Below, piece after piece: positions 1 to 7,363 of a DNA stretch of 13,213 nucleotides. The position numbers and the translations under genes were made by a program. Every line of letters begins with the position of its first letter. The stretch's first letter is position 1. Below the pieces are notes generated by a model. It ran no database searches and had not been told where the DNA came from. It worked only from the letters and a program-made list of their open reading frames with translations. The stretch spans positions 1 through 13,213 of the forward strand of contig JAFGBW010000228.1 in assembly GCA_016932965.1 (NCBI GenBank), given 5' to 3'. The stretch comes from Candidatus Auribacterota bacterium (GTDB taxonomy: Bacteria > Auribacterota > JAFGBW01).

Positions 1-1599
1 GATCCAGGCAAATGGAAGGCGTTTTGGGTGAAATTAAATAATACCAGAGTCTATTCTATCTTCAGTACTCCTAACATGCTGGGAGGATTTTTATTGATGA
101 CCCTCCCTTTTTTCCTTCTTCCTTTTCAAAATATCATGAAACCATTCCCTTCCCGCCGTTTTCTGAAACCACTATTTTTATACGGGTTCCTTGCTTTCAT
201 CCCTGTCCTGACTCTTATTCTGACCCGTTCACGTTCCGCCCTGGGACTTTTCCTTCTTTCCCCCATGTTGGTTTTCTTTAAGACGAAGAAAAAGCTTTCG
301 CTTTTGCTCGTTCTCTCCACACTTCTGGTGATATCGAGCCCGTATTATCTTAAATCCTTTTTCACCTTACTGCCGCCATCCTTTCAGAGCCGTCTGAATT
401 ACTGGAGCATATCAGAACGCATCATTGCTGATCATCCCTGGCTGGGTACAGGCACCGGCTCTTTTGAACATGAATTCATCAAACGTTTAGACTGGGATGA
501 AGAAATAACTAAGTACGCACATAACCACTGGCTGCAGCTGGCATCGGAAGCAGGGCTTCCGGCCTCTGCCGGAGTCTTTTTCATCACCGTTGTTCTTCTG
601 GTATTCATCCCAGGCTCTTCTCATGCCGAAAAAAAACGAACCCCCGATCCTCCTCCCCCCAGTTATCGATCCTTCATCTTGCCTTTCTTTGTTTTCTCCC
701 TTTTCTCATTGTTTTATCCGGCTTTCACGACTTTTCCCCTGGAATATTCCTGGCTTTTTTCCCTGGGCATAATAATCCTTTTCTGGGTTTGCTCGTTTTT
801 TTTCCTTCATTTATCTCATTCCTTCCATGAAAAATACATCGATCAGGCCATGCACTTTGCGGCTATTCTATTTTTCCTCCAGAGTCTTGTGGAATTCAAC
901 CAGGATACCATGGGCCTATCTTTTCTATTCTACTGTTTATTAGGAAACAAAATTTCTCATCTCTCCTCCCCCCCAACCTCTCCCCGCAGGCTGTCTGCCA
1001 ATTCTTTTTCCTCCCTTCTTTTCATAGGAGGTCTCATCATTTTTAGCTGTGTTTCCGGCAATGTCTTATTCGTCAAAGCTGAAAAACAAATCCATAAGAC
1101 CGAATTGATATCAGCAGAAAAAACACTCCGCAGGGCCTCTTGTTTATGCCCCTTTAATCCTGAAGTGGATTTAAAAAAAATCGAGCTTCTTTTATTACAA
1201 TCTCCTGTAGAAAAAAAATCGGCCGAGGCCATATTGGACCTCTTTTATAAAGCTTTAATAAAATCCCCCAGACAATATGATATCTGGTTCTTGCTGGCCA
1301 AATATGCCTATCATCATCCTCAACTAACTCTGTTAAAAAAACAAGCGCTTCATGCCGTCAATCAGGCCATTCAATTAGCACCCACGAACCCCCGGCTTTA
1401 TCTTTTAAAAGCACAAATACTTGAACAGTATCAAAAAAAACAGGAGGCGCTATCCCTGTATCTTTTTGTGCTGAAACAGCTTCAAAAAGAAAAACATCAT
1501 TTACACTATGCTTTTTCCCTTTCTGAAAAAGAAATCGAATGGATAAAACATCAGACGGCCTTGATACTCTCGGAAAAAACTGAACAAGGAGCAGCGTAA
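1..1599 (+). CDS. O-antigen ligase/polymerase-like membrane protein with TPR-like C-terminus (5' end outside window)
   Basis: This is the C-terminal part of a polytopic membrane protein of the O-antigen ligase (Wzy_C/WaaL-like) family. Such proteins join or polymerise lipid-linked glycans at the outer face of the inner membrane. The frame is open from base 1, and the GTG at 28 lies inside a conserved family stretch (RVYSIFSTPNMLGGF), so the true start is upstream of the window. Family marks seen are TRSRSA (223-240), the HPWLGTGTGSF segment (about 433-465) and YAHNHWLQLASEAG (514-555), the usual periplasmic-loop histidine motif. Several hydrophobic segments flank these. From about 1080 to 1560 the protein is hydrophilic and helical, and AVNQAIQLAPTNPRLYLLKA is a recognisable TPR repeat. 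Ligases with a TPR tail are common in environmental bacteria. Whether it acts as ligase, polymerase or protein glycosyltransferase cannot be decided. A SGNH gene and a GT-C-like gene on the same strand support a polysaccharide role. Several 7-8 nt homopolymer runs lie in the gene. Confidence 0.82.
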   Translation, partial: DPGKWKAFWVKLNNTRVYSIFSTPNMLGGFLLMTLPFFLLPFQNIMKPFPSRRFLKPLFLYGFLAFIPVLTLILTRSRSALGLFLLSPMLVFFKTKKKLSLLLVLSTLLVISSPYYLKSFFTLLPPSFQSRLNYWSISERIIADHPWLGTGTGSFEHEFIKRLDWDEEITKYAHNHWLQLASEAGLPASAGVFFITVVLLVFIPGSSHAEKKRTPDPPPPSYRSFILPFFVFSLFSLFYPAFTTFPLEYSWLFSLGIIILFWVCSFFFLHLSHSFHEKYIDQAMHFAAILFFLQSLVEFNQDTMGLSFLFYCLLGNKISHLSSPPTSPRRLSANSFSSLLFIGGLIIFSCVSGNVLFVKAEKQIHKTELISAEKTLRRASCLCPFNPEVDLKKIELLLLQSPVEKKSAEAILDLFYKALIKSPRQYDIWFLLAKYAYHHPQLTLLKKQALHAVNQAIQLAPTNPRLYLLKAQILEQYQKKQEALSLYLFVLKQLQKEKHHLHYAFSLSEKEIEWIKHQTALILSEKTEQGAA

Positions 1600-1700
1600 T
1601 CACATTCAGAAAACAAGATAAAATAATTGACTTTTCGCAAATAGCCGCAGAAATGAGGAAAATGATCTCATTTCTTTTATTCAAAAAAGCTGGAGAATAA
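1599..1700 (+). CDS. possible 33-codon ORF without a standard start codon
   Basis: The gap between the ligase and the SGNH gene holds an open frame from the TGA at 1581 to the TAA at 1698. A strong Shine-Dalgarno sequence, AAGGAG (1586-1591), lies seven bases before an ATC codon at 1599, which would be the first codon. ATC and the in-frame GTA at 1596 are not normal starts. The first ATG is internal (1653) and has no ribosome binding site. The predicted peptide begins TFRKQDKIIDFSQIAAEM and ends FLLFKKAGE. It is basic and amphipathic, with no clear membrane span and no family I recognise. The stop lies four bases before the next gene's GTG, and the last codons contain that gene's GGAG. If the stop/start junction GTAA was once GTGA, one G-to-A change would have kept the ligase stop and removed a GTG start. 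That is inference, and chance openness over 38 codons is quite possible. Confidence 0.2.
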   Translation: MTFRKQDKIIDFSQIAAEMRKMISFLLFKKAGE

Positions 1701-1704
1701 AAAC

Positions 1705-2694
1705 GTGAAAAAACATCACCCGCTTGATGCTAAAGTCACCCTCGTTGGTGCCAGTGTATTATTGACTCTCGTTCTTTTGGAAATACTCCTGAGGATTCCT
1801 TCCTGGTTTCCACCTTTTCCGGATTGTATTCCCAATCCATCTGCCTATCGCATCATTTGCATCGGGGATTCCTCCACATTCGGCCATGGGACATCTGACA
1901 GAAATAGATTTTCCTATCCGGCTCAATTACAATCACTCTTGGACGCTCATAATAAAAAACCCATCCAAATTTTTAATCTGGGTCTGCCCGGGATCAACAG
2001 TTCTCAGGGATACCATATCTTAGCTAAAGAAATCGGACGGCTTTCGCCTCATTTGATTCTGGTTTGTGTCGGTATGAATGATGCCTGGAACTGGGAAGAA
2101 AGCAGGCTCCTGGAGGAATACGAAAGTAAATTCTTTGATAAAATCAAACGGGATATGCTGCTGTTTTTCAACAGCCTGAAGCTGGTCAGGTTCTTTAAAT
2201 TAATCAAGCTCACAAAAGAATGGGTGCCGTCTTTTACTAAAGAAACCATTCAAAATAATCATGACCTGTTGCCGGATGAACAAAAAAGGAGGAAAGCCCT
2301 GTATGCCTGCCTCAAAAATAATCTTCTCGACTTTAAAAAACTGGCGGATTCAAATAAAGCCCGGATTCTTTTTATTGAATATCATGCTCCGGGCTGGAAT
2401 GATCCTCAAATCCTGATCCATCAGCTCTATCGTTCCCTCGATCTGAATTTCATTGAAACTGCGGATTTTTTTTCTCTGGCGGACGGGCTCAACCTTCCCA
2501 TCCGAAGCCGGGATGGCTGGCATCTGAACGATTATGGATATCGTTTATGGGTCAGACTGATTTGCAATGGACTTCATGGAAAAATCCCTATTGAGATCCC
2601 TCACTTCACCCTCACAAAAAAGAGTTTATGGAATGCTAAAAAAATAAAAAAACAGCATGAACGGAAATCCGTAACGAAACCCTTATCAAATTAA
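1705..2694 (+). CDS. membrane-anchored SGNH/GDSL hydrolase-like protein
   Basis: A 329-residue protein of the SGNH/GDSL hydrolase superfamily, whose members cleave or transfer acyl esters, often on glycans. Residues 11-30 form one hydrophobic N-terminal segment, probably an uncleaved membrane anchor that places the enzyme outside the cytoplasm. All four blocks are visible. GDSSTFG at 54-60 gives the nucleophile Ser56. NLGLPG at 91-96 gives the block II glycine. GMND at 123-126 gives Asn125. DGWH at 270-273 gives the Asp270/His273 pair. The active site therefore looks intact. The tail after about residue 300 is lysine-rich and of unknown role. The GTG start is supported by GGAG at 1692-1695, nine bases upstream. 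It lies about 105 bases after the ligase on the same strand, so co-transcription is likely, and a natural guess is acyl editing or transfer on the same polysaccharide. The substrate cannot be read from the sequence. Confidence 0.8.
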   Translation: MKKHHPLDAKVTLVGASVLLTLVLLEILLRIPSWFPPFPDCIPNPSAYRIICIGDSSTFGHGTSDRNRFSYPAQLQSLLDAHNKKPIQIFNLGLPGINSSQGYHILAKEIGRLSPHLILVCVGMNDAWNWEESRLLEEYESKFFDKIKRDMLLFFNSLKLVRFFKLIKLTKEWVPSFTKETIQNNHDLLPDEQKRRKALYACLKNNLLDFKKLADSNKARILFIEYHAPGWNDPQILIHQLYRSLDLNFIETADFFSLADGLNLPIRSRDGWHLNDYGYRLWVRLICNGLHGKIPIEIPHFTLTKKSLWNAKKIKKQHERKSVTKPLSN

Positions 2695-2807
2695 AAATAA
2701 AATGATATCCACGCATAACACGAATTTCAATGAATGAAGATTTATTATTTCTATTTATTCGAGTATGTTGTGTTATTCATGGTTGATAAACTCTATAGGA
2801 CATCTTC

Positions 2808-3959
2808 ATGAGCTCATTGATTTATCTTGATAATGCCGCTACCACTCCTGTTCATCCCCTTGCTCTGGAGAAAATGACGCGGCAAATGGAAGATCAGTTT
2901 GGTAATCCTTCCTCCCTGCATCAACTGGGAATGCAGGCTGAACAAACCATTTCCCATTGCAGAAAAAATTTGTCCGCCATTCTTTCTTGCGATCCTTCCT
3001 CTTTCATTTTTACCAGCGGGGCGACCGAGGCAAATAACTGGGCGGTTGAAAATGCGTGGGAATCCGGAAAAAACAAGGGCCATCTTCTGATCGCGGAAGC
3101 AACCTCCCATCCTTCCATTCTGGCTAAACTCGAATCCATGAAAAAAAGAGGGGCAAAAACAGCCTTGGCTTCTGTTACCTCATCAGGTCTCATTCATCTC
3201 GAAGAATTGGATAAACTGCTATCAACAGATGTCATTTTCTTTTCTTTTACCTGGGTAAACAATGAAACCGGCGTCATCCAGCCGATTAAGGAGATCCTTT
3301 CATTAGTAAGAAAAAAATGCCCTCGCTGCCTCATTCATGCAGATGCGGTACAGGGATTCGTCAAATTGGCGGAAATAAAACTCATTGAAGGATTGGATTG
3401 TTTATCCATCAGCGCCCACAAGATCTTTGGCCCTAAGGGAACAGGTGCTTTCATCACGAGAAAAAATCTTCCTCTTTATCCCCTCATTCACGGAGGAGGG
3501 CAGGAATCCGGAAAAAGAGGGGGGACAGAAAATATCCCTGGAATTGTCGGTTTCTCAGAAGCCGCGAAAATCTTGCACCGGGAAATGACCGCCCATCACA
3601 CCCGGGCCCTGGAATTGAAAAAACTTTTCGAAAAAATGGTACTGGAAAAAATAGAAAATGTCTTGATCAATGGAGGCGAAAACCGCCGTTCTCCCTACAT
3701 CACCAGCCTCTCTATCAATCAACTCCGCGGTGAAGTCCTCGTTCATGCCCTGGAGAATAAAGGGGTCATTATTTCAACCGGCTCCGCCTGTTCCAGCAGA
3801 AAAAAGACCCGTTCTCACGTGCTTTCCGCAATGAAAATTCCTGATGAATTCCTAGATGGGAGCGTTCGTATCAGTTTCACCCCTTTCCATAGCCAGGAAG
3901 AAATTGAAACGGCTGCAACCATCTTTGTCAAAACGGTTAAAGAATTACAACACAGTTAA
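2808..3959 (+). CDS. cysteine desulfurase, NifS/IscS-like (class V aminotransferase fold)
   Basis: A PLP enzyme that takes sulfur from L-cysteine as a persulfide, giving alanine, and supplies Fe-S cluster assembly or tRNA thiolation in the cytoplasm. At 383 residues it has the family's usual length. The N-terminal YLDNAATTP (6-14) is the family signature. FGNPSSLH (31-38) and TSGATEANN (69-77) bind PLP phosphate. His101 lies in a TSHPS segment where TEH is more usual. HADAVQ (177-182) holds the PLP-contacting Asp179 and Gln182. SAHKIFGPKG (202-211) holds the Schiff-base Lys205. STGSACSS (323-330) holds the persulfide-forming Cys328. RGGTENIPGIVG (237-248) is also typical. The ATG start has AGGA at 2797-2800. 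No scaffold (iscU/nifU), thiI or mnmA gene lies beside it in the window, so the acceptor is unknown. It lies between two envelope-type genes with short gaps, which may reflect read-through rather than shared function. I give no symbol because nifS, iscS and related paralogues cannot be told apart here. Confidence 0.93.
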   Translation: MSSLIYLDNAATTPVHPLALEKMTRQMEDQFGNPSSLHQLGMQAEQTISHCRKNLSAILSCDPSSFIFTSGATEANNWAVENAWESGKNKGHLLIAEATSHPSILAKLESMKKRGAKTALASVTSSGLIHLEELDKLLSTDVIFFSFTWVNNETGVIQPIKEILSLVRKKCPRCLIHADAVQGFVKLAEIKLIEGLDCLSISAHKIFGPKGTGAFITRKNLPLYPLIHGGGQESGKRGGTENIPGIVGFSEAAKILHREMTAHHTRALELKKLFEKMVLEKIENVLINGGENRRSPYITSLSINQLRGEVLVHALENKGVIISTGSACSSRKKTRSHVLSAMKIPDEFLDGSVRISFTPFHSQEEIETAATIFVKTVKELQHS

Positions 3960-3996
3960 ATTTCAATTGGGGTGTATTCTGGAAGATATTTTTATA

Positions 3997-5601
3997 ATGG
4001 AATCAGCCACTCAACAGGCAAACAATTTTAATAAAAATCGGTTTGGACTGAACCTATTGGTTTCTGCTCTGTTGAAGGCGGGCTTGATCTATTTACTGGT
4101 TGAACTCATGATCACTGTCCTTCAGCCTCTGCGGACAGATGATACCTTCTGGCATTTAAAAATTGGAGAAATCCTCTGCCAGCAAAAACAATTTCCTGCT
4201 GTGTCCCCCCTTTTGTTTACCTCGGGAACCACAAAGCCGGTTTATCATGAATGGCTGTTTCAGGTGATTCTTTTCCAAGTCTATGCTTTTTTCGGCTGGA
4301 CAGGGCTTAAAATTTTTCATGCCATCTTGTGCATAAGCATTCTGGCAGCCCTTTTTTCCTTTATGAAAACCGTGACGAGAAACGGCTTCATTCTTTTAAG
4401 CGGACTCATTCTTTTTATTCTTTTCAGCTACCAAAGGCTGATCCAGCTCAGGCCGGAACTCTTCAGCATGCTCCTTTTTTTCCTTCTGTATAAAAGGCTG
4501 ATCCAGCTGCCCTGTTTTTCCTTTAAACAGGCTCTTTTCTTTTTCTGCATGACTGTTTTTTGGGCTAATCTCCATTCACTCGGTCCCTTGATCCTGTTAT
4601 TTCATCTTGGATTCATTCTGGCAGGAATTATTTTTAAAAAAATTTTAAAATTGCTTCCTGCCCTTGATCTGTTATCCCAAATCAAAGCTTTTCTTGTCAT
4701 GATGATGGGTTTTTGCGTGAATCCTTTGGGAGTCCGTTTTTATACTTTTTATTTTACGGGCAATGCCATCAATCCCTATTCCAAAGTCATTGATGAATGG
4801 GGACATATGAATCCGTTTGGATTGCACGACTTTCTCCCCCTTTCTTCCCCTCTTCTGGTATGGGGTTTTGTATGTCTGGCGGGGCTAACCTTGTTTTCCT
4901 GTATCGCTGTCCGGCTGACCCTGTTGAAAATAATCAGAAAAATCATTCCTTTTCCGAACCAGGAGACCATCCTGCCTCTTTTTCATGACGCTTATTTTTC
5001 TGCCTGCGGAATAGTGGCCTTGGCACTCATGGGATATGCGGTCCGCTTTTTCTGGCTGATCCCTCTTCCCTGGCTTGGTATGGCTCCGTACTTTAAAAGC
5101 CGCATCAAAATGCCTCCCCTTTTTTCTTTCCTGTTGTCTTTAATACTGGTTCTATCCGGATTTATTCATTTTCATCTGGAAGGAACGAAAATCTACCGCA
5201 TCCCTTTGGATGTTCCCGGTATGTGGAAAGCGTACTTCTCATGGCCCTATGATCAAATCAAATATCATGATCGCTCTGTCCGCTTTTTAATCCATATCCA
5301 TGCAAAGGGAAATATCTGCAATCCTTATCATTTGGGGGGTTTTCTGGCCTTTCACCTGTATCCTCAGTGCTCTATGTTTATCGACGGCAGGTTTGAGCAT
5401 TACACAGAAAAAGTGAATAAGGATCACTATGAATTGATGCATCCAGGAGAATCTTTTTCGCGTCTGATCAATCGATATCCGATCGATTACTTTTTTCTTC
5501 CTGTTGAAGAAGAGTATGCGGATTTAATACGGAAATTAAACCAGCTCCAGTGGACTATCCTTTTTCAGGATCATCATACGATTATTTTCCAGCGCCCGTA
5601 G
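3997..5601 (+). CDS. polytopic membrane protein, GT-C glycosyltransferase-like, function unknown
   Basis: A 534-residue membrane protein with about nine or ten hydrophobic segments. The early loop has TDDTFWHLKIGE (48-59), then a segment leading to HEWLFQVI (84-91). This matches a recurrent pattern I know from uncharacterised bacterial membrane proteins, where a D-x-FWH-type motif in the first loop is followed by an EWL motif, as in GT-C (PMT/ArnT-like) enzymes that use polyprenyl-linked sugars. The C-terminal soluble part has NPYHLGGFLAF (442-452) and MFIDGRFEHY (460-469), also typical of that group. I chose the ATG at 3997 because GGAAGA (3981-3986) lies ten bases upstream. The open frame extends back to 3856, but that would overlap the cysteine desulfurase by about 100 bases, with a poor-looking N-terminus. 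A TTG at 3967 is a weaker alternative. With the ligase and SGNH genes on the same strand, a role in surface glycan synthesis is likely but not shown. Confidence 0.68.
   Translation: MESATQQANNFNKNRFGLNLLVSALLKAGLIYLLVELMITVLQPLRTDDTFWHLKIGEILCQQKQFPAVSPLLFTSGTTKPVYHEWLFQVILFQVYAFFGWTGLKIFHAILCISILAALFSFMKTVTRNGFILLSGLILFILFSYQRLIQLRPELFSMLLFFLLYKRLIQLPCFSFKQALFFFCMTVFWANLHSLGPLILLFHLGFILAGIIFKKILKLLPALDLLSQIKAFLVMMMGFCVNPLGVRFYTFYFTGNAINPYSKVIDEWGHMNPFGLHDFLPLSSPLLVWGFVCLAGLTLFSCIAVRLTLLKIIRKIIPFPNQETILPLFHDAYFSACGIVALALMGYAVRFFWLIPLPWLGMAPYFKSRIKMPPLFSFLLSLILVLSGFIHFHLEGTKIYRIPLDVPGMWKAYFSWPYDQIKYHDRSVRFLIHIHAKGNICNPYHLGGFLAFHLYPQCSMFIDGRFEHYTEKVNKDHYELMHPGESFSRLINRYPIDYFFLPVEEEYADLIRKLNQLQWTILFQDHHTIIFQRP
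4433..4508 (+). repeat. 16-bp direct repeat, 60 bp apart, inside the GT-C-like gene
   Basis: The same 16 bases, AAAGGCTGATCCAGCT, occur at 4433-4448 and 4493-4508. The 60-bp period keeps frame, so the protein carries RLIQL twice (residues 147-151 and 167-171), once on each side of a short hydrophobic stretch. It could be a remnant of a short tandem duplication, or chance in a repetitive membrane segment. Loss of one copy by recombination would remove exactly 20 residues in frame. Confidence 0.6.
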
Positions 5602-5683
5602 GAATGAAAATTTTTTTATGATCATTTTAGAAGGCCTCGATTCTATATCTTTAAGATCTTTTAGAAAAAAGAAAACTTCTCCT

Positions 5684-7111
5684 TCATGAGATCATTTTCA
5701 GAAATTCATCTGCTGAAACAGCAGCCTTCCGGCCATGATAGATGGCTCTGACCACCAGTGAAGCCCCTGTATTGGCATCGCCGGCTGCGAACACTCCGGG
5801 ATTTGATGTTTTATACTGGCCGTCGGTCCGGATATTGCCCCTTGCATCATAAGCCACCCCCAGCGCATCAAGCAGTTTATCATGCTCCACATGGACAAAT
5901 CCCATTGCCAGAAAGACCAAATCAGCCTTGACCGTGAATAATGAATCCGGAATTTCTTCAAACCAGGGCGCTTTTCCGGCCTCGTTTTTCCAGTTGACGC
6001 GGCAGCAGAGAATCTCCTCCACCTGATTTTTACCCTGAAATTTTTTAGTGGAAATACCCCAATCCCTTTCTCCGCCTTCTTCATGCGAAGAAGACGTCCT
6101 TAAAATAAGGGGCCAGTCTGGCCAGGAAGGATTGGTGCTTTCTTCCCAGTTGATTGGTTTGGGTAAAATTTCAAACTGCATGATTTTTTTGGCTCCCTGA
6201 CGCACGGCTGTTCCCACGCAGTCTGAACCGGAATCCCCGCCCCCTATCACCACTACGTTTTTCTCTTTGGCTGAAATAACAGGCACAAAGTTAGTTTCTC
6301 CTGACACAGCACAATTGGACTGGGTGAGATACTCCATAGCAAAATGAATACCTTTTAATTCCCTGCCCTCTATTTGTAAATTCCTGGCTTTTCCCGCTCC
6401 AATAGTGAGAATAACACAGTGATAAGTTTTCTTTAAAAAGGATGCTGGAAGATCCTCTCCGATCTTTACATCGGTTTCAAAATGTATGCCTTCCTTTTTC
6501 ATCAGATCAATCCGCCTGTCTAAAACCCACTTTTCCAGCTTAAAATCCGGGATGCCATAACGAAGTATCCCGCCGGGCTTTCCTGCTTTTTCATAAACCG
6601 TCACGTCATGTCCTTGTCTTCTCAGCTCTCTGGCAGCAGCAAGACCAGCCGGACCGGAACCAATCACAGCTGCTTTTTTACCGGTTCTCATCTTAGGTGG
6701 TTTGGGAACAATCCATCCCTGTTTGAAACCGTATTCAATCACAGCCAGCTCAATCTGACGGATGGTGACGGGTTCTGAATTGATTGATAACGTGCAGGAA
6801 GCTTCACAAGGTGCCGGACAGACACGCCCTGTTATTTCAGGAAACAGGTTGGTTGCCTCCAGCCTTTCAAGCGCTTCTTTCCAGTTTCCTTTGTATACCA
6901 GATCATTCCATTCGGGAATCAGGTTTCCCAGTGGACACCCGAGAGCATGACAAAAAGGCACCCCGCAATCCATGCAGCGGGCAGCCTGCTGACGAATTTC
7001 ATCATCTGATAACTGTTGGGTTATTTCTTTATAATCCCGTATCCTCTCGCTGACCGGCCTGTAATGACCGGTTTGCCTCGGAATCTCCATAAATCCTTCA
7101 GGTTTTCCCAT
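5684..7111 (-). CDS. gltD: glutamate synthase (NADPH), small subunit
   Basis: The small subunit oxidises NADPH at FAD and passes electrons through Fe-S clusters to the large subunit. At 475 residues it is of normal length. The N-terminal Fe-S region has Cys46, Cys49, Cys54 and Cys59 (CMDCGVPFCHALGC) and a second set Cys98, Cys102 and Cys106 (CPAPCEASC). The FAD nucleotide-binding loop is GSGPAG (151-156), followed by YEKAGKPGGILRYGIP. The NADPH site is GGGDSGSDCVG (290-300). The C-terminal FAD contact is GVFAAGDANTGASLVVRAI (439-457). The ATG at 7111 has GAGGG about ten bases upstream. It follows gltB on the same strand, but the 252-bp gap is long for this pair, which is usually closely spaced. 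A foldback repeat fills much of that gap. Its 3' end faces the GT-C-like gene, with 82 bases between the two stops. Confidence 0.96.
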   Translation of the reverse strand: MGKPEGFMEIPRQTGHYRPVSERIRDYKEITQQLSDDEIRQQAARCMDCGVPFCHALGCPLGNLIPEWNDLVYKGNWKEALERLEATNLFPEITGRVCPAPCEASCTLSINSEPVTIRQIELAVIEYGFKQGWIVPKPPKMRTGKKAAVIGSGPAGLAAARELRRQGHDVTVYEKAGKPGGILRYGIPDFKLEKWVLDRRIDLMKKEGIHFETDVKIGEDLPASFLKKTYHCVILTIGAGKARNLQIEGRELKGIHFAMEYLTQSNCAVSGETNFVPVISAKEKNVVVIGGGDSGSDCVGTAVRQGAKKIMQFEILPKPINWEESTNPSWPDWPLILRTSSSHEEGGERDWGISTKKFQGKNQVEEILCCRVNWKNEAGKAPWFEEIPDSLFTVKADLVFLAMGFVHVEHDKLLDALGVAYDARGNIRTDGQYKTSNPGVFAAGDANTGASLVVRAIYHGRKAAVSADEFLKMIS

Positions 7112-7162
7112 TTTATTCTGCCCTCATAGGTTATCAGTTAAAATAGATAATATTACAGGAAA

Positions 7163-7295
7163 ATATTTACCACGGAGAGCTCGGAGAATGAAAAGAAGCT
7201 TGAATGTTGATTTCAAATCAAATTCCATCATTCCAACTCATAACTTAACACTCATCATTTGAATCCCTCCGTGTCCTCCCCTCCGTGGTAAATAT
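7163..7295. repeat. foldback (inverted) repeat element between gltB and gltD
   Basis: Bases 7163-7177 (ATATTTACCACGGAG) and 7281-7295 (CTCCGTGGTAAATAT) are perfect 15-bp reverse complements. The left arm continues with AGCTCGGAG. The right arm, read in reverse, continues to ACACGGAG after a GGGAGG insertion, so both ends carry a tandem CGGAG motif. Inside, TTCAAAT (7212-7218) pairs with ATTTGAA (7257-7263). The whole is about 133 bp and would fold back as DNA or RNA. No ORF or clear target-site duplication is seen. From memory, ACCACGGAG-ACACGGAG repeats are dispersed in many environmental genomes; this is recall, not a search. In the gltB-gltD transcript the structure could affect 3' stability of the gltB message or the supply of gltD. 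Confidence 0.75.
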
Positions 7296-7299
7296 ATCG

Positions 7300-7319
7300 A
7301 ATAAATACTGATATTTATT
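7300..7319 (-). other. small AT-only stem-loop downstream of gltB
   Basis: AATAAATA (7300-7307) and TATTTATT (7312-7319) form a perfect 8-bp stem with a 4-base loop, about 45 bases after the gltB stop. The stem is all A/T and no U-run follows on the - strand, so it is not a standard intrinsic terminator. It abuts the foldback element. It may be chance in AT-rich spacer DNA. Confidence 0.3.
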
Positions 7320-7363
7320 ATAGCCTATCAATTGACTCTTAAATAGATCTGTCTAACATATCA

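Noticed and set aside
1358-1684. 108-codon - strand open frame over the ligase 3' end
   Set aside because: It overlaps the TPR-like coding region on the opposite strand and has no recognisable motif; it is a shadow of the real gene.
2715-2776. ATAACAC/GTGTTAT inverted repeat upstream of the cysteine desulfurase
   Set aside because: It is a 7-bp stem with a long loop, no U-run and no convincing promoter around it; chance is likely in AT-rich spacer.
3856-3996. N-terminal extension of the GT-C-like protein beginning at 3856
   Set aside because: It would overlap the cysteine desulfurase by about 100 bases, reads as a shifted-frame copy of that gene's end, and the ATG at 3997 has its own GGAAGA site.
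5602-5683. Bidirectional terminator between the two converging blocks
   Set aside because: Only short AT stems (TAGAA/TTCTA, TCTTTT/AAAAGA) and the palindromes ATGATCAT and AAGATCTT are present. None is a GC stem followed by a clear U-run.
7163-7295. CRISPR-like or tandem repeat array
   Set aside because: There are only two arms in opposite orientation, with no spacers of regular length and no cas genes.
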